A model generated the notes under the pieces. That model worked only from the letters and a program-made list of their open reading frames with translations. It was not told where the DNA came from and searched no databases. Shown here piece by piece: positions 47,901 to 60,000 of a stretch of DNA of 64,000 nt (the stretch's first letter is position 1; each line of letters starts with the position of its first letter). A program made the translations under genes and the position numbers. Source of the stretch: Xiphophorus maculatus (Eukaryota > Chordata > Actinopteri > Cyprinodontiformes > Poeciliidae); NCBI RefSeq assembly GCF_002775205.1, contig NC_036450.1, positions 26,376,288 through 26,440,287 of the forward strand, written 5' to 3'.

Positions 47901-48067
47901 AAAGCTTCAGTTCATTTTAATGTCCCATACAGACACCCGGAGGTGAGTGTCCTTCCAGAGAAGTCTGTCCCTCCTCTCCTGGGCTGACGGCTGACTCCCC
48001 CGCTGGGTGGTGCCAGCAGAGCCGGGTCTCCGACCTGAGCAGCAGGAAGTGTCTCTCAGCTGGAGAC

Positions 48068-51000
48068 ATGAACTACTTTCTGTTGCTCCTTCTAACTTTC
48101 TTCTCCTATCGGAGCGGAGGGGACCGGCTCTTCGATGGAAGCCCGCTGTACCAGGATCCGGACCTGGACCTGGACCTGGACCTGTCGGCGGTGCTTCGCC
48201 GGGTGGACCCCCGCTTTCTGTCCTTCACTATCGACGCCAGTCTGGCATCAGAGGAGAGGTTCATGCTGCTGTTGAGGTGAGGGTTGGCGCTCCAAGCAGG
48301 CAGGCAGGCAGGCAGCCGCTCACACTTTCAGTCCGCACAACTCTGCGTCAGATTCACTACAGAGCTGCTAAAGTCAAGGCTTTGTTCGCTAATCTTCGCC
48401 GCTGCGCGGAGTCTGGTTTAAAAGAGGACGATGAACGCAGCAGCAGCAGCAGCAGCAGAGACACACAGCTTCTTATCCGGTTACAGGTTCTGACGTTAGA
48501 GACAAACTCTGCAAATCATTACGTCCTTCAGATTCTGACTCCGAAGTTCAAGTTAAAGCCAGAATAAGAACGGTTCTGATTGTTCTGTAAGGTTCTGATT
48601 GTTCTATGAGGTTCTGATTGTTCTATTAGGTTCTGATTGTTCTATGATGTTCTGATTGTTCTATGAGGTTCTGATTGTTCTATGAGGTTCTGATTGTTCT
48701 GATTGTTCTATGAGGTTCTGATTGTTCTATGAGGTTCTGATTGTTCTGATTGTTCTATGAGGTTCTGATTGTTCTGATTGTTCTATGAGGTTCTGATTGT
48801 TCTGTGAGGTTCTGATTGTTCTGATTGTTCTATGAGGTTCTGATTGTTCTGTGAGGTTCTGATTGTTCTGATTGTTCTGTGAGGTTCTGGTTCTGACTCA
48901 AACTGCAGAATGACTCTGAACTGACAGCTTTCATTTCATCTTTGAACTGAAATCCCAGCCTCACTCACTCCTGTAGTTGTTTTACTGATCAATTTCCCTT
49001 TTTTCCAAGCTGTTCATTTAAGACTTGATTAATTTATTCTTCCTTTATTGTTACAAATGATTTAGTTTTTTTTATTAGTGTAATTTAGAGTTTAAGCCCT
49101 TGTGTGTTTCTGTTGTGAGGCAAACATGTGGCGGTTCATGGGTCAGTGGCACCGGGGGCCCATGTGTTCTCACTAATGATAGGCCTATATCCGGACAATA
49201 GTCACATGACTCTTGTGATTGACGTTTTGCTTTGTATTAATACCTGTGTTAAGTTGCACAAAATTCGAGACCAACCTTTGGCTATAAAAGAGAACAAACA
49301 CAACTTTAATTAACATTTGCAAATGGAGAAAACATACAAAGCTCACATCTCAGTGAGAATCGGATGAGTTCTGACTTGGGGCTGAACGTCCCCTCATTTA
49401 CATAGGATACATCACACATTTCTTAGTCACACCCCGTGGCTCAAGTGTCAGGTAAAAATCTATACGTTACTTATCTTTAAGTTTCAGTTGAGCAGGGTTG
49501 CATACACATTCACAGCTCAACTTTAGGCGTTTCTCCAAAAAGCCTCTCTGCTGATATTTTATTTTGTTCTTTTTTGTTTTTAATAATACCAAAACCATGG
49601 ACATGTGATAATTTTCTTTAACAGTATTTTTTGAGTCTTTGATTGCAAAAATGGACCAGTAAAACCCAGTTTTACTGTAAGTCTTACATTTTTGTACCAG
49701 TGTTTTTGCAATCATGACTAACTCTGCATAAAAGGCTTAGTTTTTAATAACTGATTTCTTGAATCTTGGCAATGTGTTTTATTGTTATTTTTTGCATAAA
49801 TGTATATGGTTTGTGGGATAAGAGTGTGTTTAAATGAAAATTTGGTCCAAAAGAATTTTTATCTCATCCTCTTCTGTGAAGTGACGTAATGACAATGCAT
49901 TTTAAAACTGCACCAATTTTAGCAGTTTTAGTGCCACTCTCTACTGTAAAGCTAAGACTGTACAATGCAATGTTTCACAACCTTTTCTTTCAGACATAGA
50001 AAAGGTCCATTTACTTACTGATAAAGTAAACGGAGTAGAAAACTAAACTTACAGTAAAATACTGGCAGCTATAGACACCAGTACATTACTGTATGTTTAG
50101 TTTAACTACTATATTTATTTTAACAGTAAACTACTTTTAAAATTACAGTGTTCAATATGTACATTTACAGTAACTTACTGGCAGCTAAATTAACCAATAT
50201 TTTTTCCTTTTTTTTACAGTATCTGTACTGCATTTACTTTAGCAGTAATCCACTGTCAGATTAAATTACGGTTCAGATATTGTAAATTTACAGTAAAATG
50301 CTAGCATCTGTAGCTACCAGTATTTTACAGTAAATTTGCAGGATTATTTCTTAGAGTGTACCTCATTTTACAGCTCAGTAAAAAATTTAAAGTAAAAAAA
50401 AAAGCAGCATCAGTTGCCATGGCAACGGTGTGCGTGTGGAGTAAAGCACACAGAGCGAGAGAAAAGAAGAGTTCAGGTGGTAAGAAGTTGTTCTTCTGTT
50501 TTTCTGCGTTATTTTACTTTTGCTCTGGCAAACGAAGCTGCTGTAATTAAAAAAAAATGTTATAAGGGAATAACATTGTAACATGATGTAAAGCTAAAAA
50601 AAGAGAGGATTTTGCATAATAATGACCCTTAACTCAGTAATGAACAAATAAATTAACTGAATATGCCGAGACCCAGAGAACATAAATTAAACAACCAAAA
50701 CATAATTAATAAAACACAAATAAAAAGCCTTGAATCGTGTCCTAGACTATTATTTTAAATACAGCTCAGTAAAATAGAATATATAACTGCTTCATCCCAG
50801 CTGCTTTGTAACACTTCCCAGACTGATAAAGTTATCAGTTCATTCATGACATCAGTTACTTTCTCTGTTACCTTCTCTGCCGACTGCTTGGAAATCATGA
50901 AATGTTGTTTTTCTGGATTATTTCTTATTATTCTGTCCCTCACAGTTGAGGCGTACCTATGATGACACTGTTCTTTGGAAGAAGGGAAAATTGAAAAATC

Positions 51001-54000
51001 AGTGGCGTGTCAAATACTTATTTTCCCCTCTGCATGTCAGCCTGTGCTCTTCAGAACCACCATGAGACACGTTGCAGAGTAGTGACAAAGCTTCTTCCTC
51101 TAGGCTGATAAGAAAAATAAAGGTGATGATGATGATGATGATGTCATCCTGTTGTTCAGCGCAGACAGTCAGCAGGCTACATGAGGACCAGCGGTTGTGT
51201 TCGGGTGTTTGTGCTGAGTTCTGTCCGCCTTGTTTCCTCTGCAGGTCTCAGAGGATCCGAACTCTGGCCACTGCTCTGAGTCCAGCCTTTCTGAGGTTCG
51301 GGGGAACCAAGCAGGACTTCATGGTGTTCAGTCCTCAGAGGAGCCAGCAGCTGGATCCAGGTCTCTTCTTCTTCTTAGCAGCAACATATCTTAAACATAT
51401 CTTTATGTGAAATCAACTTTGTTGAGCTTTAGGTCATGTTATAATGTTATTTCCTGCTCAACAACATACCTGGAGTGTTGCCTTGATTCTTTCTTGCATG
51501 TTTGAGAAACCCTTCAATCTCCATGGCAACCATTCAGTTGTGCAAAATGCCGACCCAGCGCCTCAGAGAAGTAGCTCCTCCTTTGAGCTGCAGTTTCCAA
51601 GCTTCCCCCTCACAGAGCAGCCCTCCCCCATTCAGCTCCTTCAGACTAGCCAGCAGCAATTAGCAAACACCTGGTGGAACTGTGGATCTGCTGAGCTCAT
51701 TATAGGTGCTTCTTCTCACTGCCACGCTGACAGAGGCCCAATTTCAAGGAGAAAAATCAGAAAGTAAAATTCTTTTCAATCATATTTGATATGAAACAGC
51801 ATTTTTATATCAACAGATTTTTCTATAAAATGGCATTATGTGCCTTAAAAATGCAAACTACCGCCCCTTTAATTGTAACAGATTCAAAATTAAAGCAAAT
51901 AAATTTTGCTTTAATTTTTACAAAATTTCCTTTTTTACAGCCATTACTAAACAAACATAAATGGAAATCCTGGATGCTGTTTTTCATTTATGACAGATTG
52001 CATAATAAACACACTGCACACGCTATGTTAACCATTATTTACAGTGGAGATGGGCGGATCAATCCAGAAATATTGATAATATCAATACCAAGCCGGTATC
52101 ATTTTCAGGAGGGCGTCTTCATCAATTTTCAGATTGATACTGACTTCTCTTGTCAGATTGATAACAGTTTTCCTCTTGAAATGTTTTTTTTAAATAAGTA
52201 TTGGTATTGGTTGATGATACTAGCACTGTATTTACTCTGTATTTATCGTATTGATACCATGCAGTATCAGACTCCTCCAGCTTACAGGACTGCAACGTAT
52301 TTGCAGAAATAAATGCCGTGTTCAACAGTTTGTGTTCTGATGGCTCCTTTAGCCAGGAGAATTTATCCTGTGACGAGTGACTCTCGCCCCTCAGGTGAGC
52401 CCTGCAGCAGTGTCCGGCTGCCCTGGTGGGTGGAGCAGAGGCTGAAGCAGGACTGGGCCCAGCAGCAGCTCGTCCTCACCAAGGAGGAGCAGCAGAACCA
52501 GTACAACCAGATCCACTTCACGGGTAGGTTCTGGATGTCCGGCCGGCTGTCTTCTGAAGCTGCGGGTGTCTCCTGACGGCTGTCTGTCTCTGTCAGAGCT
52601 CACCGTGGACCTGCTGCACTCCTTCAGCAGCTGCTGCAGCCTGGATCTCATCTTCGGCCTGAACGCGCTGCTCCGGACGGCAGACAACAGCTGGAACAGC
52701 AGCAACGCCCGCTCTCTGCTCGGCTACTGCAACTCCAAACAATACAAGATGTCCTGGGAGCTGGGAAACGGTTAGCATCCGCTCTCACAGTTCTGACTCA
52801 GACACTGGCCTCAGTGGTACACTGAGGGAGCAGGGTGGGCTTCAGGCAGTGGCATGAACTGCTCAGCTAGTCAGGTGCTGCTAACTAAGTCTAACTCACA
52901 AGGGAAGGAGACATTGACAGATTCAAACACCGTGGTGACATCCATGTAGCCTTAACCTGCTCACTGAGATGAAACTCAGTCAGTGATTAATTAACGTCTC
53001 CATCTGTGGTGTGTTAAGAACCAGGAAGTTATTATCTCGTCTTCGCTCTGCTGAGAGGGCTGAGGAAGGAACAGGAGGGCGTCTTCATCAGGAAACGTAT
53101 CTTGTTCAGAACATGGCGCCTTGCAAAAACATTCACCGCTGAAACATTTTGTAATCTTACAATCACAAAATGTAAAAGAAGTTTATCAGGATTTTATGCA
53201 ATATCCCAGCACAAAGTACTACATGCAAGGGTTTGTATCTGTTTAAAAATTGTTTTAAAGTAAAAAGTGTAATCTGCAATTGTATTTAACTCCCTTTAAT
53301 CTGATACCCATAAATAAAATCCAGTGCACCCAGCTGCCTTCAGCAGTGCTCAGGTCAGGGATCCGACACCCGCAGCTCTTTGGATCTAACACAAAACCAT
53401 GAGAGCTACTGGCTTTTTTAATGTCTCCACAAATATTAAAGGAGCAGTATTGTGTAAAATCCACTTTTCTTTTTACTTTACATCATATTATCATTTTATT
53501 CCTTCATCATGAACATACCTGGAGTGTTGCGTTGATTCCTTCACAGACGTTTGAGGAATCCTTTAATCCCCCATGGCAACCATTTGGTTTGCAGAAACGC
53601 CTGCTGTCACTGAGCGCTGTCTTTTCCACACAGCTCCACCCTGATGCTGCAGACCCCACAGAGCAGCCCCTCCCCCGCCTCTCTCACTGAGCTCCTTCAG
53701 ACTAGCCAGAACCTACACATCTACTTCTCAGTACTCACTGGTAAAAATGTTTTTACTCTGTTCGTAGAGGACTGTTGATATGACAAAACACACCCATGTG
53801 GATGGAAAACAGCTGGGAGTCAAGTTCACCCATCTCAGAAACATGATGTCAGAGTTTAAACTTTGGACAGAATCAGAGTTTAAACTTTTTAAACTTTACA
53901 TTTTTCTCTTTCCAAAGCAGCAGAGAAAAACTTGAGTTTGGGATGAAAGTGGAAGTTTGTGGTTGTAATGTTGCTGCTGTCAGTTCATCTCTAAGGACAG

Positions 54001-57000
54001 AGAGAAATGTCTGCAGCTCCAAGTTTCAAGTTCCTTTAGAAAACAAAGTCTGTTTGTAACAAACAGAAAGCTGGATGGATTTCTGAAGATTGTTCCTTTG
54101 TTGTAGAGAGGAGCTGAGTCTGTGTGGTTTTATCATGATCCAAATTCAGCAGTGAACATTGAGCTTTATGGGAGTCAGGATTTTTAAGCCGATTATCAGA
54201 TGAGCTTCTTCTTTCTCTCTTCCCTTTTTACAGATAATTGCAGCGAATCTGAAGTAATACTGAAACTCTGTGGTTTCTTATGTGACGTCTGAGTTTCACT
54301 TCCGTGTCTCCTTGTGGTCAGAGTCTCATACTGACAGTGTTCTGTGTGTCTGCAGAGCCAAACAGCTTTGAGAAGAAGGCTGGGATCCGTGTGGATGGAA
54401 ATCAGCTGGGAGTCGATTTCACCCGTCTCAGAAAGATGATGTCAGAGTTCAAACTCTACCGGGACGCCGGGCTGTTCGGACCCGATGTGGGCCAGCCGCG
54501 GGACCGCAGGGCGGATCTGCTGGAGAGGTCTGCACCGGACGTGGATCTGCATCACAAATGGAACTATAATGCTTCTGTTTTCTCTATGAACATTTTTATT
54601 TTCTTATGAATAATAAGGAGAACATCTACAAAAATCCTTTTATTGAACTTCAGAAGGGAAATTCAGATGTAACAGCAGGATGAAGACATGCAAGTTTACA
54701 CAAAAAAGTTTCAAATAAGTGCTTAAACATATACATATAAAAAACAAGATGAACAATAACAACAGTAATAATAATATATTATACAAGAGTCTAACATAAA
54801 AATACTGCCCAGTTATTAGAATAGAAATATTGTATAGAATAGAATAGAATAGAATAGAATAGAATAGAATAGAATAGAATAGAATAGAATAGAACAGAAT
54901 TACTTTATTCATCCCAGCAGGGAAATTACTTCTCAGTTACAGCATAGAGACAAGACACACAACAACCACCACTGAGTAGCAATGTAGACAAAATAAAAAT
55001 AAAATATAACATGCTGTTAATATAAAAAGCAACTTAGAGCAGTCCTTGCAAAGATTCAAAAAAATGCAGATACAGTATGTATATGTAAATATATGTACAG
55101 CAAGTGTGCCACAGTGCAGTTGTGCAAAATTGGACTAATTAGTGCAGAACAATGATTTAGCTTTTATTGTACAGTGAGATGGCATGTGGCAGGAAGGATT
55201 TCCTGTATCTGTCCCTACGACAGCAGAGCTGGAGCAGCCTATGTGAGAAGGTGCTCTGCTGTCTGTCCACTATGTGGTGGAGAGGGGGCTGTTTGTACTC
55301 ACAATCCAAGAGATGTGCATCTGAGTAGGATGACTTTTAAAAATGTTCATAATGTGTGAACATCAAAAACAGAAAAACTGATGCAGAAATGATGTTAAAA
55401 ATGAGCAAAACTGCAAATGGTTGAGCAAATGCCAGCAAAGATGTAAACAGTGAGTGAGTTTGCAGGGAGCTGTGATGTTTGTAGAGTCTAACCTGCTGAC
55501 TGCTTCATGACTGGACTGAAGAAGACGTCAGTGGATCCTCACTCTGCTTTAGTTTAACTTTATAAATTCACTAACTGTTTCCTCCCCGTGTTTCTGCTGC
55601 AGCTTCCTGCAGAGTGGAGCCAAGGCCATCAACGCCTGTACCTGGCACCAGTGAGTTGACTGTTGCCACGCCGACCATATTCTTCAGCAGCACAGAAACA
55701 CCAGCTGCAGCATCACTGCAGAAGCTCTGTCCAAACAAATCTGTGGTCACATCAGGGTTTTTGGACAGTCAGTGCTGCTGGAACTGCTGCAGCTGCTGAT
55801 GGATTCTGGTCCCTCTGTGGTTTCACACCCTGAGCTCAGCCAATCATTGATTAGATATGAAATCATCCCTGAAGCGATGGCTGCTGTCACACGGTGGTTC
55901 CGTCACGCTGTCCTGTCCTGTCCTCTGTCTCCTAGTTACTATGTGAATGGCAGAGACACTTCACTAGAGGATTTTCTAGATCCTGACGTTCTGGACACCC
56001 TGGCTTTGAAAACCAACGAAGTTCTGGAGGTAACAGTGTCAGGCTGCAGCAGCTGGGTGGCTGAGGGTTTGATGACAAAGATTCATTGTTTGTTCCTTGT
56101 GTGGCTCAGAGAGTACAGCAGGAGTCTCCGGGGAAACCGGTGTGGCTCGGAGAGACGAGCTCGGCCTACGGAGGCGGCGCGCGGGGACTGTCGGACACCT
56201 TCGTCTCTGGATTCATGTGAGTCCAGAACTATTTAGGAGATAAAGTCTGATTCATTCAGTGATCACTGCTGCTGAGACAGGCTCATGTTGAGGATCAGCT
56301 GAAGCTGTACGATGTGTTCAGGCTGTAATTCTGAGGGCTGGAAAAGAAAGCAGATGCTCATCAGAACCAGAAATACTCAGCTGAGTCCGACTTGTGCTGG
56401 AAGTCTGAAGAGTAGAAAGTGAAAAGGAATGGTGAGAGAACAGTGCCCTGTGGTGCTCCTGATTAGACACACAGTCCATCAGGTGACTGTTGAAGCGTTC
56501 ACCTTTGACCTCTGGAGTTTCTCACAGGCTGAATTGTGTTAAATGAACTTGATCCTCACGGTTCCACTGTTTTGACCAGATGACAGTGGGTTTGTTGTTC
56601 ATCAACGCCATGTTTATTACATCACATTACCGTTTACCATCATTCAGTTAATTAGAATACTGAAAAGTTAGTTTCACTCAGTAGCTCAATAAGTGAAACC
56701 TATTTTATAGATTAATTCCACACAGATGGATGTTTTCAAGCCTTTATTTCTGTTAATTATGATAACATTCTGTTAATGAAAACATGACATTTGAAATCAT
56801 AATATTACATCAGACCAATAAAAAACATTTTTAACACAGAAAGTGCATTTAATTCCCAGTTATACCTGGTTGTTAGTCTTAAAAGTTACTTTTAATCTGA
56901 CAAACAGGACTAATTGGAACAAGATAATGAGTTTCTGAATCTATCTTTAATGATGATGGTTGTAATGTTCGACTGGTGTGACAACGTTCACTTTACAAGG

Positions 57001-60000
57001 CATAACTGAAAAGTCTGCACAGTTTATCAGCAGCTGTGCGATGTTATGGTTTTATGGTGCAATGGATTTTGGATCCAAATGGGGAAGGAGAGCAGCTGAC
57101 TGCTGTCATAAAATGGTCTCATAAAATGATAACGTAACAGATCAGTGTGGAAGTTTAATCCAAAGCAACCCAGAAACCTTTTATTAATACAGCTCATATT
57201 TTACTACGGAAAGCCTTTGACTAAATCTAAAACAACCTGAGAAAAGTAAAGAAAATTATTCAAGAAGCAAAGAAGGAGAAAGAGAAGACTAAATACAAAG
57301 TTAATTGCAAGAATGTTAGCTCGATAGCAGCTCATGCTGACATGAGGGCCTGTGCTAAGCTGGATATTTTCACTTGATATTTTCACTAATCAGACTTGTG
57401 GTGTAAAGGTGGCTGGATAAGTTGGGCCTGGGAGCCAGGCTGGGCCTGGATGTGGTGATGAGGCAGGTGCTGGTCGGCGCCGGGAGCTACCACATGATCG
57501 ATGACGACCTGGATCCCCTCCCGGTAAGACGGCTCTGCACTTCCGAAAACTGAGTTCATGGTGATCGCCGTCCTTTCAATCCACTGCGTGTCTTTACAAG
57601 GGGACTCAGTGAGTTGATGTCAAAATAATAAAAACGTTACTGAGTGAAAAATAGATCTAGAAGTTGTTGATATAGGAATATAAGAGCAAGCATGGAATGA
57701 TAGATATGAAGAATGCTGATGATAGGCGGAAACACCAGGACCATCGTGTCATCCTGAACCATGTCTCGGATCCGGGTCCGGATGAAGCCATGCTGCCAGA
57801 GACTCCCTGCTCAGCCGGGAATCTGATCTGGGTTCCTGTTGACTATCGGAGTAACTTTAGCCATTTTCATTTAATGTGGAAATGATCCTGTTGGAACACA
57901 CCAGCGTTCAGCCCTATGGGGGAATGGCTAAATAATGAAAGAATATCATGACTTCTGTCATTAGATGGTGGAACTGATGGTGTTGCTTTCGTCCCCAGTA
58001 TCCTCTAATGCAAAAAACACGTTCTGCCACCTTAGTTGCTAGGCAATAGCATATACACAAAAGTAAGGGCAGGAATAAATCTGAAGGCTTGACTGTCTAA
58101 TTTTGCTTGCTTCTGGTCTTCATGCTGGACCAAGGATCAATCTTTGCTGGGTTTAGTCCCACCCTGCATAGAGGAGTTTTAACTGGTTTTAAAAGACACA
58201 AATAAAGGAACCCAGAGTGAAGGTCAATTTAACATCTTAACAAACTGGAACCTTTATTTTGGTTTGATTTTATTCGCCCACACTTTTCTCTCTGATTTTC
58301 TGGCGTCCTTCTGAATCACGCTTCTCTAGCGAACTGAATTGCTGACTCTTCTTCCAGGATTATTGGCTGTCGCTCCTCTACAAGAGACTCGTCGGACCGG
58401 AGGTGTTGAAGCTTCAGCTCGTTTCTGATTCCGGCAGAAGTAAAAGAGTGAGGCTCTATCTGCACTGCGCCAACAGGAAGAGGTACTCACAGAAATGAGA
58501 CAAACATGTTCATGAAGCAGGAGAAACAAACTTATCAACAGGTCGAGACAAAGGAAATGTTTGCCGGCGTTTTGAAGTTCAAGGCGGTTCAAAGTGGTGA
58601 AGCTGGTGTAAAGATCTGGTGAAAGCCCAAGGTGAGATGCTGTGTTTTGTGTGTGTGCAGTTACCCCGGCGGAGCCGTGGTGCTGATATGGATGAACCTG
58701 AGCAGGAAGCCAGTGAGGATCTCACTTCCTGCCCTCGTCTCCAGCAGCACAGTGGACGCTTTTGTCCTCCAGTCCAACCAGCCGGGGGAGGAGGGACTGC
58801 AGTCCAGGTGTCTCTCTCCTCTCAATACAGCCTTTTTCCCCCCTAACTGAGAGCCACCGAGTCACGCGGAAGATTTAATTTAGTTTTGTCGGTGCTTCCT
58901 GTCATGTGAATCGTTGACAGCGGTTTAAATCAGAACACTTTCCCAGAGGAAAGAGGAACGTTTGTGGGCAGTGATGGACCAGATGCTTGTGGCAGCGGCT
59001 TTTTTGAGATTTTAAGCTATTTGTTTGGAATGTTTCTGTGCTAAATGGTTAAATAAAGTCCAAGGCATTTATTAGCAAAATAGTCAAATTTATATGAAAA
59101 TTCCCCCATTTACATTCTTGATCCTTCTTTAATTCAGTTCAAAAACACTTCGCTCCAAAAGGAAATGTAAATGTCATCTCATCCAGGTTCTTCAAATAGT
59201 GGTAGATGGTGATGCTGTGGGCAGAAGGGTGCACCAGTAGCAGTCTGTGTTGCATCAAATCTGAACTAACCTCTGACTGAATCGAATTACATTTACATAG
59301 CACCTTTACGAACAACTGCCATTGGCCAAAGTGCTGCACGCAAAGACAACAAATCACAGTAATTCCGACATTAAAGAAAATACAAACCCAGCAGAAACAG
59401 AAACATAGAAAGGGCCAAAAATGAATCTCTCACTCTGTATTAAAAGGCATTGAGTACAAATGTGTTTTAAGAAGCAACTCAATAACACCTAGAGTTGAGG
59501 CGTGTTTAATATGAAGTGGCAGCTGAAGGGAATGAAGACTGTTGCTGGGTCTGCTGACCCACCTCCTTTGCTTTTGTCGCTCTTTTCCACACCTCTGCCT
59601 GGCCGTGGTCAGAAGATGGAATAGAGAGACGTTAGAGTTCAGTATGTCATTAGCAACCGCTGCTAACATGGAGAGACTGATTTCAGCTCACATGCCCCTT
59701 CCTTATAGGAAACAGTCTGCTGATTAGAATAAACTCTTTCACCACTTCACCTGTCCTGATGATCTGAATGAACTGACATGAAGCCGCCAGAACAGAAATA
59801 AGAACTATAAGACAGGAGAAGATGAGGCATTTTTCAGCACCCACCTCTCGCTCCATCCTACTTCCAGGGCAGTCTGTGTGGAAACAGTTGGGACTGGGTG
59901 GATGTGAATACCACAGCGTGTGTGCACTGATGCATATAAAAGCAATGAGAACAGAATTAGGGGCAGGAAGGAGTATATAACCTAACCACTGACCCTGCTG

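Larger units (their letters stand above)
45101..48067. other. Head-to-head intergenic region between dbnl and hpse
   Basis: About 3 kb between the two start codons. It must hold both promoters, but most of it is repeats: a Tc1-like relic (45,840-46,470), an L2 tail (46,980-47,070), a TCTG array (47,590-47,681) and a transposase fragment (47,700-47,900). No TATA box was assigned. Confidence 0.6.

Noticed and set aside
48007-48567. 186-codon open frame overlapping hpse exon 1
   Set aside because: It is in a different frame from the heparanase exon and runs into the intron and an AGC repeat; the smaller frame from 48,068 encodes the real protein.
48577-48895. Regular repeat array resembling a CRISPR
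   Set aside because: Units are adjacent without spacers, inside an intron of an animal gene; it is a minisatellite.
51791-52312. 173-codon open frame in hpse intron 2
   Set aside because: AT-rich, partly made of a dispersed repeat, no domain and no splice context.
52391-52778. Minus-strand open frames over hpse exons 3 and 4
   Set aside because: Shadows of GC-rich heparanase exons.
55772-56236. 154-codon open frame spanning hpse exons 7 and 8
   Set aside because: It matches heparanase only in exon 7, reads through introns and leaves the exon 8 frame; the spliced gene explains it.
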